Shown: positions 1 through 12,091 of the stretch, one piece after another | Layout of the letters: every line of letters starts with the position of its first letter | Position numbering within the stretch: the stretch's first letter is position 1 | Source: Symbiodinium natans | Lineage: Eukaryota > Sar > Dinophyceae > Suessiales > Symbiodiniaceae | Assembly: GCA_905221605.1 (NCBI GenBank) | Contig: CAJNDS010002532.1 | Coordinates: forward strand, 74,501 to 138,500 | Length of the DNA: 64,000 nt | Direction: 5' to 3' | Position numbers and translations under genes: made by a program | Notes under the pieces: generated by a model | Seen by the model: only the letters and a program-made list of their open reading frames with translations | Databases searched by the model: none | Told to the model about the DNA's origin: nothing

Positions 1-117
1 AATTCAACAGTTTGGGCATCGCCATTTCAACCAAAGTTGCTTTTAATTTGCTGGAAGACTCATGGTACTACTTGCCTCTGCACACCTCCCGAGCGTAAGG
101 CTTGGTTAAGAGTTCAG

Positions 118-281
118 CTTGGTAGCCCAGCGGTACCCTTTTCCCATTTTGGGTTCCAGGCTCCCAAATAATAAAGTAACCAACCCAAGACAAGGGTACC
201 CCTAAACCCTAAACCCTAAACCCTAAACCCTAAACCCTAAACCCTAAACCCTTATTCTAATATGGCTACTGGGCTTCCAAG
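118..281. mobile_element. MITE-like element with CTTGGTAGCCCAG ends, split by a telomere-type array
   Basis: The left end reads CTTGGTAGCCCAG and the right end, on the other strand, CTTGGAAGCCCAG, so the ends are imperfect terminal inverted repeats. A CCCTAAA array (about 198-252) occupies the middle. A second copy with the same ends, same left-arm text (ATAAAGTAACCAACCC) and its own central array lies at 10,595-10,750. A lone right end occurs near 612-635. No coding capacity. Confidence 0.6.
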
Positions 282-1182
282 TTTCTGTAGGCCTCGGACC
301 CACAGTCGGCCTTGATTCCCTTTCTTTAGGGGGTAGGTTCCCCTTTCAGCCGTTTAGGGTTTAGAGTTTAGGGTTTAGGGTTTAGGGTTCAGGGGTTCGG
401 GTTTAGGGTTTCGGGTTTAGGGTTTAGGGTTTAGGGGCCCCCTTGAAACCGGAAGGGCCTCGCAACGGCGCCTGTTTTCATTCCTAGGTTACTCTTTGGT
501 GTAGAGGCTCTGTGTTCCTTCCACCTTGATGCTTTCGGGTTTGACCCCCTTGGTGCCGCTTTTGGCTTTTTTTTTTTTTTTTGGGGGGGGGGGGGGCTCC
601 CCAGTGTTATAGTATGGTTGCTGGGCTAGCAAGACTTTTGTCTGAAGTTAGGAACGAGCCATGAATCTTCAAGGCTAAGAGTCTTGGGTTTAGGGCTTGG
701 CTCACCCCGACCCCTAAACCCTAAACCCGAAACCCTATGTCGGCTTTACTTGCTCGGTAGTTCAGAAGAAGGAACCTTGTTGCTCTCAATAGAACCCTCT
801 CAGGGAGTACATAGGATTTAGGGCTTAGGGTTTAGGGTTTAGGGATTCCTTTGTTAAGCACCAGCAAGTAGGGTTCCTTCAAGCCCGACCTTCCCTGCCA
901 GGCACCAGTGGGTTTATGACCATTGTGTTCCAGTTGCCCTAAACCCTAAACCCTAAACCCTAAACCCTAAACCCTAAACCCTAAACCCTAAACCCTAAAC
1001 CCTAAACCCTAAACCTCCCGTTGTGGTTCTGGGTCTTCCAGCAGTTCCCCTAGCGGATGTTATCACTTAGCGCCTACGGACTCCAAGGAGTGAGGGTTCG
1101 CAGGTGTGCCTGGAAGTGTTGACTTGAGATTCACATCCAATATCTCCCTAAACCCTAAACCCTAAACCCTAAACCCTAAACC

Positions 1183-1238
1183 CTGAACCCCTGAACCCCT
1201 GAACCCCTGAACCCCTGAACCCCTGAACCCCTGAGCCC
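1183..1238. repeat. 8-bp variant array (CCCTGAAC)n
   Basis: Directly next to a normal CCCTAAA run the unit changes to an 8-bp CCCTGAAC repeat for about six copies. This looks like local expansion of a mutated telomere-type unit by slippage. Confidence 0.8.
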
Positions 1239-4200
1239 CGACCGCCCTACACCTATGGCTGAAGCTCAAGCAGGGGGCTTAAGCCGCTCGCCCTGGCACT
1301 ATCCCCACCACGACACCCTGAAGGATGATAGTGACCGTATTTGGAACTTGTTCCCTAAACCCTAAACAGCCCTAAACCCTAGATACCCTAAGCCCGAAAC
1401 CCTAAACCCTAGCCCTAAACCCTAAACCCTAGCCCTAAACCCTAAACCAGAAGGGTGGGTTCCCCTGCTTAGGGTGTCCCTTGAGACCCTTGTCCCACCG
1501 GTTCATCCTTTAAAGGACCTTCAGAGCAACCCACCTACATGTACAAACCCGGCCCGATAAAACCCTAAACCCTAAACCCTATATAAACCTTATAAGATCT
1601 ACTGGTTTTTCCTGTCATGCACTATAAAGCCTCTAAAGGCCCATTTTTGTCGCAGACGTTAGTGTGATTTTTTGGGCGGATCATGCATTGGGGCCAGGGT
1701 TCAGGTAAAAGGGTGAAGACGGAAGGGGTGAAAGCCCCAAACCCGAAACCTCGGTAAGCCCTAAACCCTAAAGGCCTCTAAGCCCTAAACCCCAAATCCC
1801 TCTAAGCCCGAGGTTTTGGGGCCTCTCCCCCTCCAATTCCTAAACCCTAAACCCTAAACCCTAAACCCTAAACCCTAAACCCTAAACCCTAAACCCTAAA
1901 CCCTAAACCCTAAACCCGTACCAAAGGACCATGAGACCACCCCTACTCCAGGGGGGTCTGTTCCATTTGCCGCCTTTCGGGAGATCTCGTCGTATGCCGG
2001 ACCCGATGGGCAAAAGCCACTAACTGGCCTTGGGTTTCGGGTTTAGGGTTTAGGGTTTAGGGTTTAGGGCTTAGGGTTTAGGGTTTAGGGCTTAGGGTTT
2101 AGGGTTTAGGGTTCAGCGTCGAGGTCTGCATAGCTCTGAACCAGTCTAAACCCTAAGCCCTCAACTCCTTATCCCTAGTCGTCGTGGAGCAGGTTCTGCA
2201 TTCTGCCGAGGTGGGTCAGCAGATGCTTCGTTTTTGGTCTGCCCTTGACCTTGAGGATTTCCTTGCGTTGCGGTTTTATAACCTCCAAACCCGAAACCCT
2301 AAACCCTAAACCCCAAAACGTAAACCCTAAACCCTAAACCCCAAACCCCAAACCCTAAACCCCCCTCATCCTCACAGGCCCACACTCAAAGCTCCCTGAG
2401 CTTCTTCACCGCCAAAGGCTGAACCCTAAAACCTAAGCCCCTAAACCCTAAACCCTAAACCCTAAACCCCAAACCCTAAACCCCCAAACCCTAAACCAAA
2501 CTTTGTCCGAAACCCAAGCGCCGAAAGCCCGAGAACCCAACAAGTCCACACACCCTAAAAAAGCAGGTAAATCTTCTCAACCCTCCCCTAACACCCGAAC
2601 ACCCGGACATCCCCAACCCTAAACCCTAAACCCTAAACCCTAAACCCTAAACCCTAAACCCTAAACCCTAGACCCTAGACCCTAGACCCTTGGAGCCGAG
2701 GGCCAGTCTTCGGTTGCCGAGCCCGGACATCGGGCACCGAGCAAGGCATTGATGGTTTAGGGTTTAGGGTTTAGGGTTTAGGGTTTAGGGTTTAGGTTTT
2801 AGGGTTTAGGGTTTAGGGTTTAGGGTTTAGGGTTTAGGCTTTGGAGAGGGCTTGTCGGGTTGTACAATAGCTTGTAGGGCCTATGTAGGGCTTACAGGGA
2901 GGTATGGCCTCTACTTGGTTTTATGAGCTTGTGTGTGCTTTATTCGGCTCACAGGTTTATAGGGTGATATAAATAAAGGATGCTTGAGGGTGGTACAGGG
3001 TTTAGGGTTTAGGGTTTAGGGTTCAGATTTTAGGGTTTAGGGTTTAGGGTTTAGCGAGCGAGCGGTCAAGTCTGAGCGACGTCCGTGGAGTGAGATGTGC
3101 CAGTCCCGGTGTGGGCGGATGACTTGACGGTTCCCTTCACCAGGGCCAGGGCGGCAGATTTTGTTGACAGAGCTAGTTGTGCTTGTAGGATTATTCATGA
3201 AGAGTGGTTTAGGGTTTAGGGTTTCGGGTTTAGGGTTTAAGGTTTCTCCCGTAGGGCGCTTAGGCAAGACAGAGTGCCTTGTCTGGCTTGGGGGAGCGGG
3301 CTCCAAAGCCGCAGAGAATCGGTTTAGGGTTTAGGGTCTAGGGTTTAGGGTTTAGGGTTTAGGGTTCCACAAGCTGCTTGGCATCCCCTTTCAGTCCGGC
3401 GGTTGCAGCCACCTTGTCAGAGTCGTTCAGCGTTGCGCGCACCTGGGTACGTTGGTCACAGCTGCCGGCAGCGCCACTTCTTAGGGTTGAGGGTTTAGGG
3501 TTTCGGGTTTAGGGTTTAGGGTTTAGGGCTTTCACGTAGATTATGGTGGGGCTCCATTTCAGGGTTTATAGGCCTTACAGTATGGGGTCGCATAGGGCTG
3601 TAAAGGACATTCCGTCGGAATCGTTTAGGGTTTCGGGTTTAGGGTATAGGGTTTAGGGTTTAGGGTTCAGGGTTTATAGGGTTTCCAGGGTGTACAACTT
3701 GAGTTTAGTGTCCAGAGGGTTTAGGGTTCAGAGCGAGGTTTATCAAAGACCAAACCTCCCTCTAAGGGATCACGGACTCACAGGCTTCTTCTGGGGTTCG
3801 GGTGGCTAGGCATGAGGGTTACCCTAAACCCTAAACCCTAAACCCTAAACCCTAAACCCTAAACCCTAAACCCTAAACCCTAAACCCTAAACCCTTGAGG
3901 ACTTTGGTACTCGAGTTGAGGGTTTCGGATTTCGAGTTCTGAGTGTGCGAGTAGCGGCTCCAAGGTTACGGAGTTGAGGGTGCAGGGTCCAGGATTTCGG
4001 GCTTGAAGGGTTTAAGGGTCTTTTGAGGGAATTCAGGGGGGGGAGGGGCCCTAAGGTGCCCCTTTTGTTTAGGGTTTTTAGGGTTTTTAGGGTTTTTAGG
4101 GTTTAGGGTTGAGGGTTGAGGGTTTAGGGTTTAGGGTTTAGGGTTTAGGGTTTTAGGGTTTTAGGGCTCTTATTCCGACAGTTGCGCTCGTGGGAGCGAA

Positions 4201-6045
4201 GCAACTGGGGGTTTTTGTGGTTCTGAATTCCAGCGCGCTGGTAAGAGGCCCCCTAGACCCCATAAACCCGAAACCCTTTAGGGTTTAGGGTTTAGGGTTT
4301 AGGGTTTAGGGTTTAGGGTTTAGGGTTTAGGGTTTAGGGTTTAGGGTTTAGGGTTTAGGGTTTAGGGTTTAGGGCCTCAAAACTTCCCTAGCTGCATTTA
4401 TTGCACACATCCCCTTTCTAATATAAACCCCACCCCTTCTAACCTACACGACTCGAAGCCCCAGCCCCGATAGCCCTCTGTAAGCCCTAAACCCGGAACC
4501 CTAAAGTGTTGGGGACATAGGGTTCAAAGCGCTCGTGCGAGTTTGGGGGGGTAGGTTCTGGAAGACTTGTAGGTTTCAGGAGAGATTGGAAGAGGGGCGG
4601 GGGGATAGATCAAAGGTAGATGTACCCTAAACCCGAAACCCTCAACCCTAAACGCAAGTACTGTCAAAAGGCTACTATAGGTTGCTCTCAACACCCGAGA
4701 CCCTAACCCTTCAACCCTTCAGCCCCAAACCCTAAACCCTAAACCCTAAACCCTGAACCCTAAACCCTAAACCCTTCAACCCTAAGCCCTAAGCCCTAAG
4801 GCCCCGACCCCAAAAAGCCTTGATCTCCGGGCATGCAGGGCTCCCGCCAGAGCAGCAAGTCTTCGGCAGGCCTTCAGCGGCAGTTCAGTCATGTAGGGTT
4901 TAGGGTTTAGGGTTTAGGGTTTTGGGTTTTGGGTTTACGGTTTACGGTTTACGGTTTAGGGTTTAGGGTTTAGGGTTTAGGGTTTAGGGTTTAGGGTTTA
5001 GGGTTGTGATGCAAGGTTTAGGGGTTTAGGCTGGAAAGGGATTTAGGATTAACAGTTTTGAGTTCAGGGTTAAGGTTTGGGTGCTTGGGGGTCTAGGGTT
5101 TGGGTTCTGGAGGATATCCGTAGACCCGCTATAGCTGTCCCTGCATGCTGCATGCAGCACACGCCGTGGAGGGTTCTGACTGAATTTTCATGGCCTTCAC
5201 TAGCTTCAGTCCATTCAGATCCAACTCACAATCTCTGCGACTGCGGCCTATACTGTATGTTCTTGAGCTTTAAGCCCTGATTCTGTGTACCCTATATAGG
5301 TTTAGAACTTAGGTGTGAGGGTTTGCATAAACGGCCTAGGGTGTAGCATACAAGGCTTGCTCAAAGTGCAGGGCGCAAGATTTTGTAGGGTGCAGGCTTT
5401 GTCCAAAGTTTCGGCAGTTATAAGCAATTTCTACGGTGAAGAAGGACACTGAAGTTAGGCACCACGAAAGGGAGCTACACTTTTAGGTTCAGGAAACCCT
5501 ACGAACTCAGACTCTACCCTTTTGGGGGATGTTCCATGTTGTTCTTCTGTACTAGGCAGCGAAATTAGTTGCCCCGAGAAGGAGCTTGTCACAACCCTTC
5601 GCAAGTTCCGTACAACCATTCGTACAGCTAATTACCGATGAACCTTCAAGTAGGCCGTTAGCCCTAAACCCTAAGCCCTAAAGCCTAAACCCAAGAACCT
5701 AAACTACTTCGTGAACAATCAAGTCTCTTGCAGTGAGGCCCGCCCAGACCGTCTGCGTCGGGACAGGCAGACTCACGTTGGCTTGGGTGGAGGGGACGGG
5801 GTTGAACCCCCAAGCCTTAAATCCCTTAACCCTAATCTCCCCTAAACCCGAAAAACCCTAAACCCCTAAACCGCTAAACCCTCAACCCTAACCCCTAAAC
5901 CCTAAGACCAAGAATAATAATGGTGATAATAATAATAATGGTTTTTAGTAGTAATAGTGATAATAAGACGAATAAATATAGTAATAGTAATGAAAACAAC
6001 AACACTAGCAGTACCACTTCTGCTCTGGCGAACTTTCCTTTGCAT

Positions 6046-6370
6046 CAGACCTTGTGACTTTAACGCCATTCTGCCGGCTTTTTAGGGTTTAGGGTTTAGG
6101 GTTTAGGGTTTAGGGTTTCTGGTTAGGGTTTAGGGTTTAGGGTTTAGGGTTTAGGGTTTAGGGTTTAGGGTTTAGGGTTTAGGGTTTACCACGAAGCAGG
6201 AGGTCGCTCCTGAGCAAAGAGACTCCAAGGGGGTGTTGGCCAGGGACGCCTCAGGGCGCCCCAGTTCGTCCCTGCCATGATTCAAAGCACCAGTGGCCCT
6301 AAACCCTAAACCCTAAACCCTAAACCCTAAAGGAGCCGGCAGAATGGCGTTAAAGTCACAAGGTCTGATT
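6046..6370. repeat. Inverted repeat with mirror-image telomere-type arrays
   Basis: The left arm CAGACCTTGTGACTTTAACG continues through GCCATTCTGCCGGCT into a TTTAGGG array. The right arm is its reverse complement, entered from a CCCTAAA array, so the arms (about 6046-6083 and 6334-6369) and their attached arrays are inverted around a 110-bp centre. A third partial arm (GAGCCGGCAGAATGGCG) follows another CCCTAAA run near 6543. An AAT-type microsatellite (5911-6000) sits just left. Confidence 0.7.
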
Positions 6371-7045
6371 TGGACGGCTTCGAAGTGTTAGCACCAGCCA
6401 CTTTTGCTAGATGCCGAACGCTAATATGACCTTGGGATGCCTGCCATCTCTCACGAATGCATGATGGAAAACCCTAAACCCTAAACCCTAAAGGCCCTAA
6501 ACCCTAGACCCTAAACCCTAGACCCTAAACCCTAAACCCTAAGGAGCCGGCAGAATGGCGCCATTTGCTTCACAACGGCAGGTTTCGAGGTGATTGCAGC
6601 GTCCTGGGCGCTGTTGGCACTTGCCTTTCGAACGCTACACTCTCATGTCTCAGCCGTAAACCCTATATCTTAAAGCGTGAACTTAGCCCCTACACCCTAA
6701 GCTTCAGAGAGCCCCCCCCCCCCCCCCCCCCCCCAGAAGCCCCCACCCCCCCCCCCCCCCCCCCCCCTATAAGACCTTACAACCCCCTCAACACCCTAAG
6801 TGTGACGACCACCATCCCGGACCCTAAACCCTAAACCCTAAACCCCTAAACTCCTAAACCCCTAAACCCCTAAACCCCAAACCCTAAAACCCCCTAAACC
6901 CCTAAACCCCTAAACCTTTAAACCCCTAAACCCCTAAACCTGAACCCTCAGGCTTAGGGTCCTGGAGTCCAGGATCCCAAGCTCAAATTTCCCATACTCA
7001 CCACTCAATCCTCAGCCCTCAACCTTAGTTCAGGGTTTCTATATC

Positions 7046-7127
7046 CCCCTTGGGAATTATTTTTTGTTTATATAAAACCCAAGAGGATATGATTTTTTGT
7101 TTATGGAGGTTCTAGGGGGAGTATGGG
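7046..7127 (+). repeat. Dispersed repeat, copy 1
   Basis: An ~80-bp AT-rich segment starting CCTTGGGAATTATTTTTTG and ending near GGGGGAGTATGG. A second diverged copy is at 37,308-37,402 (same CAAGAGGATAT core and GGAGTAT end). Both lie next to telomere-type arrays. No coding potential. Confidence 0.6.
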
Positions 7128-9007
7128 TTTAGTGTTTCGGGTTTAGTGCTTAGGGTCTAGGGTTTAGGGATAGGGTTGAGCGCTTAGCCATAAACCCTAA
7201 ACCTAAACCCTAAACCCTAAACCCTAAACCCTAAACCCTAAACCCTAAGCCCTAAGCCCTAAACCCTAAACCCTAAACCCTAAACCCTAAACCCTAAACC
7301 CTAAACGCCAAGCCCTTGTGCGAGGCTCTTGCAGCTTCTGCCGCCGTGGCGCAGGCTCGAGGCGCCCTTTGCGGGCAAGGGGGGGGCCACAACCCTGGAC
7401 CCTCAACCCTATGTAGATTCCCCAGGGGATGTAAAGGGTTTAGGGTTTAGGGTTTAGGGTTTAGGGTTTAGGGTTTAGGGTTTAGGGTTTAGGGCTACCG
7501 GGATCCAGAGTAGGCCCTCATTCCTCTGTTTTAGGGCTTCGGTTCCCCTTAGACCCTGCGAACCACCCTCTTTTATTCCTAGGTTCGTATCAGAATGCAC
7601 CATCAACGCCTTCGAGAAGTCACCTACACTAAGAATTTGGGGTTTAGGGTTTTGGGTTTAGGGTTTAGGGTTAGATCTCCCTTTGTGCCCTTCTTGCCTT
7701 TCTTGGGCGTCCTGGGCTCCTCACAACAGGAAGGGAGGCTCACTTCCTTAGAGAATATTGGGGAGCTCAGTGTACAAGAAAGCGAGTTTCTGGCCTAAAC
7801 CCTAAACCCTAAACCCTAACCCCAAAATCCCTAGATGAACTGTGAGGTCTGCTTCTGGACGTTGGTGTTTGGAGGTCTCAGTCTTGGGGGGTGAGAAGAT
7901 TCTGACTCCAAAATCTAGTCCAACATGCGGACAGAATGCGCAAGGTGCCCCCCCCCCCCCCCCCCACCCACCCACCCAAGAGCAAGGCGCTTCCGGTGTG
8001 TATTTCTGGAAGAATCACCACAAATTAGGAGATCCCGCATCCCTACACACAAAACCCGAATGAAGCCCTACTTCAGGTTTAGGGTTTAGGCTTTATAGGG
8101 CTTAGGGTTGAGGGCTTAGGGCAATCAAGCCTGACACCCTCAACCCTAAACCCTAAACCGTAAACCCCAAACCCCAAAACTGTGAAACTTGGAGACATTG
8201 AGCCGCTGAGGGGTCGACTGCGCCCTGTGCGGTCGCAAGGGCATCTGCCGTCGCCTCGGCAGTTCGTTTCCTGCTACCATGTGGGTTTAGTGTTTAGGGT
8301 TTAGGGTTTAGGGTTTAGGGTCTCCGGTTTGAAGGCCTTATTTATCATCACTTGGGGTTTGGGTTAGCGGGTTTAGGGGTTTAGAATTTAATGTCGGGGT
8401 TGTGGAGTTCAAGTTCAGGTTCTTTGGCTCAGGGTTGTGTGGGGTTAGCACGTGGACTCTGCTAAAGCCTCCCTGAAATCTTGGCAACCCAAAATTGTCT
8501 TCGGGCTTTAGGGAACCTTAAACCCTACAAACCCTATAGATTCACACCCTAAACCCTCAACCCCTAAACCCTAAACCCTTGGCCCTAAACCCCTTTTCCT
8601 AAATCTTAAGCCCTAAACCCTAAACCCTAAACCCTAAACCCTAAACCCTAAACCCTAAACCCTATCCCTAAACCCTATATAAACCCTAAACGGCCTCGAA
8701 TCGTGGGATCGAAGTGCTTTCAGGTACAGACGGCAGCTGCTTCTGCCCCGACTGTAGCCAGCGCCCAGTTCTCAGTCGGAGGGTCCTCAAGTTGGTCTTT
8801 TGGGCTTTTATTAGGGTTTAGGGTTTAGGGTTTCGGTTTAGGGTTCAGGGTTCAGGGTTCAGGGTTCAGGGTTTAGGGTTTAGGGTTTAGGGCGTCCCAA
8901 CGGAAGCGCGCTTTGGGAACGCGCGGTAGTCTGCAGACCTACCCACCCCAAGACCGCCCACTTACAACTCTCAAGGAGTTAAGACCTTATTTTTTTCAAA
9001 GCATCAC

Positions 9008-9533
9008 ATGAGTCAGCGCTCACGCCCTTTCGGGGACCTCCACAAGGTGCGTGGACCAGGCACAAAGCTGCAGCAGGGCAAGGACAAGACACCAGTATGC
9101 GCAGACGGAACGGCGAGGGAGGGTCAGCGAAGACAGCTTGGGTTGGCGCGAAGGGGCTATGGCCAGGAACAGACAAAGGCAGCGAGGCTTGGTTGGCGCG
9201 AAGGGGCTAAAGCCAGGGAGGCAGGGCCAGGGAAAACAGGCAGTGAACAGCTTGGGTGCGGACAGCTTAGACAGGGTGCCGGGCCAGGACACCAGAGTCT
9301 TGCCTGCCCCAACAAAACAGCCCCTGGTCTCCAGGGCCCCGGCCTCCAATGCAGGACCCAACAATGTGCGCGGGCTGCTGCTTCGGCCTGTGCCTGCCTG
9401 GAAGGCCAGCCTGGAGGCCAGCTCGGTCGCCCGCCCGGGGCTCCCTCCCAGGGTCTCACTGAGGACTCGACCAGCGCCCGCCTACCCCAAAAGACAAGAG
9501 AGTGGGGTGGCGGGCGGGTTTAGGGTGGGTTGA
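9008..9533. other. GC-rich segment with overlapping open frames, coding status unclear
   Basis: Several frames on both strands stay open for 100-171 codons across this segment. The predicted peptides are biased for Gly, Arg, Pro and Ala. A ~25-bp internal repeat (TTGGCGCGAAGGGGCTA at about 9144 and 9195) contributes. No family motif is visible and open frames on both strands are expected from GC richness, so I do not call a gene. It could be a relict exon. Confidence 0.3.
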
Positions 9534-10594
9534 TGGCTGCGCTACGTCTCCTACATGTCTTCGTTCAGCTGATAGCTACACCGTTGAGTCGACTGCACAG
9601 CACATCTAAGACCCCTGGCTTCTCTCATCGTCTGGGGTAATGTTGGACTCGCTTTAGTACGTAGGGGCCCCCCCCCCGCCCCCAAACAATTTTGGGGTTT
9701 TCGGGGATCCTGAATAGTGTGGGCTGGGGCTGGGACGGGGCTGGGGGTAGGGCGGCTAGGGGTCGAGGGTTGAGGGGAAGCCTTTGAAGCTTGAGGGTCT
9801 AAGCTTTCCAGGCTTTGTAGCTCCACGGTCGCCGGGGCTCCGCATAAATGCGGACCACCGAAACAACTTGCTAAAGCGAATCAGGGCAGCTCGTGGGCTA
9901 CTCCCTTGGAAAATTGTTTGGGGGCCTGTTTCGTAATGAAATTTTAAATGGAATTTAAATAAGGCTGGACACCAAAAAACTCCGGGATTTTCTTATTCAA
10001 AACTGTTTTTAGTTTTTGGCTCCCCGGCCCCCCGCCCTGCAACCCCGGCCGGCAAACATCGCATTATTGAGGCCCACCCTATCAATGGGGGGGTCCCCTA
10101 TAGGATTTCCGGAACATCGCATAATAGTGCCCCCTCTCACTAAAGCCAGTCCAACATTAAGCACCGACTTCCGTGCTTGAGATGGCCTTGAAGGGAACTT
10201 CAATTGGATCCCCAGGTGCTGTAAAATCACCTAGTAGCTGAGTGAGCACGCTTTACACTTGTTGGGATACTATCATCCCCCTAAGAAGAACTGAAAGTGT
10301 ACACTTTTTTGGGGGGGCCTATGAACTCAGTAACTAAGATTAGCATCCGGTGGGAATCGGTTCCTTGAACAAACGAGACAGGCGCTTGCATTCCACGCGC
10401 GAAGCTCATGGTACCCTCAATGAGAGACTGCTGCGCCTTGACAGAGCGTTCAGGCTTAACTGTAGGGTGTATAGTTTATGGTGTCTAGGGTTTAGGGTTT
10501 AGGGGTAGATACATGGTCCCTTCATATGGGCCCTTAAAAGGCAGCTGAGCAAAGAACCGTACAACTTCCAGACCGTACAACTTCCACATACATG
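9534..10594. other. No gene seen
   Basis: Unique-looking sequence with poly-C/poly-G tracts (9668-9677, 10,306-10,315) and no convincing open frame. The segment 10,240-10,350 ends in ATGAACTCAGTAACTAAG, which resembles the 3' end of the last CTR intron (24,300-24,341), so it may be a solitary intron-type repeat. Confidence 0.5.
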
Positions 10595-10750
10595 CTTGGT
10601 AGCCCAGTGGTACCCTTTACCCTTTTCTTTTGGGTTCTGGGTTCCCTTATAAAGTAACCAACCCCCTAAACCCTAAGCCCTTAACCCTAAACCCTGAGCC
10701 CTTAACCCTAAACCCTAAACCCTAATCCCTATGGTTACTGGGCTTCAACA
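10595..10750. mobile_element. MITE-like element with CTTGGTAGCCCAG ends, second copy
   Basis: Same left end and left arm as the element at 118-281. A CCCTAAA-type array (10,668-10,728) fills the centre and the right end is a mirror of the left (TTACTGGGCTTCAA). The two copies differ in array length and register, so the arrays changed after or during dispersal. Confidence 0.6.
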
Positions 10751-11206
10751 TACATGTCAGAACAAACGCAAGCAAACATGGCTTTTGGGGTAGTGCTGAG
10801 GCCTGCACCTTCCCGACTTTGATCCACCAACTGGGTTAAGGGTTTAGGGTTTAGGGTTTAGGGTTTAGGAGTACTGTACTTTAATACTTTTGGGTTTTGG
10901 GTTCCTATTCTAGCTCCCGTACCTAAAAAAGTAGATATTTTTCCGGGGTCTAGTCCAAAGTAGGGTCAAGCTTCCGCAAGAGTGTGGCCTATTCGGTCAC
11001 CCTTGAGTTTCGGGCTTGGCTTTACTGCAGGGATTACCTGGGACTCTATTTGCCTACAGTTTAGTGGGAACTACCCTTAATTAGTAGGTATGGCCCATAA
11101 AACTGTAGGTAAATTAGGAAGAATATAATGGAAGCCTCGAGGGCCATAATTGCTGGTAGTTGGGGCACTATCTAGCGATCCTAGGGGGGAGCTTTGAGAC
11201 TTAATA
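10751..11206. other. No gene seen
   Basis: Unique sequence with a short TTTAGGG run (10,837-10,868). No open frame of note precedes the gene piece at 11,207. Confidence 0.5.
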
Positions 11207-11851
11207 GTGTTTGTGACGGCAAGGCAGCCGTTTTGGGTATCAAGGGGCCACATGGCTGAAATAGAAGCATCTGGCTTCTACGCTGAAGCCAAGAAGTTCC
11301 GCGCAAGCCTGGGTTATGATGGGAACCCTTATGCCACCACCTGTGCTGCTTTGGATTCTCTGCTTTCCGCGATGGAGGGGGAGTTTGAGCTGACTAAACA
11401 GCCTGGTCCCAAGAGGGGCAGTTCCAGCGCTCCAGCGGCTGAGTTGAAGCGCCTGAAGCGTGCCGTGCGCCAGCAAAGGGAACAGCTTGACGAGCTTCTT
11501 TCACAGAAAAGGTCTGGACGGCTGGGGTATGTCTGGTTTCTCAGAGCTGGGCTGTCAAATCCATATGTGCCCCCAACCACAGTCAACGAGTTCTGCCGTG
11601 ATTTTCTGGTGGACGAGGAGCATCCAATCAGTTCCTTCAGCATTTCCCGGGCTCGAAATGCGTTTGCGGAACTTATCAAGATGTTCAATCGCCGTGCCAT
11701 TCAGCACGTCGGGCAGCTGTTGGGACGATCTGGGCAAGAGGCGAAGTCCCAAGCCGTTTTTATCCGGATTGTTCAGGATGAGGCAGCCATGCGGGCATCT
11801 CGATGCCAGCGTGTTTTTGTTGGGTATCTTTGGATGTTCCCGTTATACTAA
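11207..11851 (+). pseudogene. Unrecognised 214-residue ORF, probable first part of a decayed multi-frame gene
   Basis: An open frame of 214 codons with normal amino-acid composition. Residues about 75-105 are a Lys/Arg/Gln-rich, probably helical segment (LKRLKRAVRQQREQLDELL). The last third contains a Cys and several basic residues. I recognise no domain. It lies 240 bp upstream of a hAT-like piece on the same strand and has the same codon use, so it may be the N-terminal part of one decayed or intron-split gene covering 11,207-15,379. The start is uncertain: an internal Met 16 residues in (MAEIEASGFYAEAKKF) looks like a more natural beginning. Confidence 0.45.
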
Positions 11852-11903
11852 CAGACCTTAATAGGGATGAGAAAAAAGCGTACTACAGTCCCTTCTAAGG
11901 GGA

Positions 11904-12068
11904 GGTTTCAGGGGGTCTCAGGGGCCGGGTGTTAGGGGGTCCCAGGGAGTGTTAGAGGGCCGTCGGGGGGAGAAAAAAGGGTGCTTTTTTTGTAAAAAAA
12001 GGTTTCAGGGGGTTTCAGGAGCAGGGGGCTAGGGGGTCCCAGAGAGTGTTAGGGGGCCGTCGGGGGGG
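11904..12068 (+). repeat. Two-copy G-rich direct repeat between gene pieces
   Basis: A ~65-bp G-rich block (GGTTTCAGGGGGT through GAGTGTTAG and GGCCGTCGGGGG) occurs twice, at about 11,904-11,973 and 12,001-12,068, separated by A/T runs. It sits exactly between two coding pieces and may be intronic. Confidence 0.6.
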
Positions 12069-12091
12069 GGGGGGGGCGGTTCGCATCCATA

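Larger units (their letters stand above)
1..8900. repeat. Interstitial telomere-type repeat field (TTTAGGG/CCCTAAA)
   Basis: Dozens of short arrays of the 7-bp telomere-type unit lie in both orientations, separated by 50-300 bp of unrelated sequence. The cleanest runs are near 198-252, 356-434, 938-1014, 1841-1917, 2036-2114, 2618-2690, 2752-2838, 3820-3893, 4277-4373, 4893-5005, 6082-6187, 7190-7306, 7436-7492 and 8619-8693. Orientation changes from array to array, so this is not a chromosome end. Variant units (TTTTAGGG, CCCCTAAA, TTCAGGG) are common. I see no coding region here that I trust: open frames in the field come from the stop-poor repeat itself. Confidence 0.9.

Noticed and set aside
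1-300. True chromosome end (telomere)
   Set aside because: Arrays are short, in both orientations and embedded in unique sequence all along the window, so they are interstitial.
3037-3306. Open frames of 60-90 codons within telomere-type arrays
   Set aside because: The repeat has few stops; peptides are just NPKPxTL-type repeat translations.
6565-6834. Proline-rich 89-residue ORF
   Set aside because: Produced by two poly-C tracts; no coding character outside them.
9008-9533. Gene on either strand in the GC-rich block
   Set aside because: Five overlapping frames on both strands, no motif, composition explains the openness.
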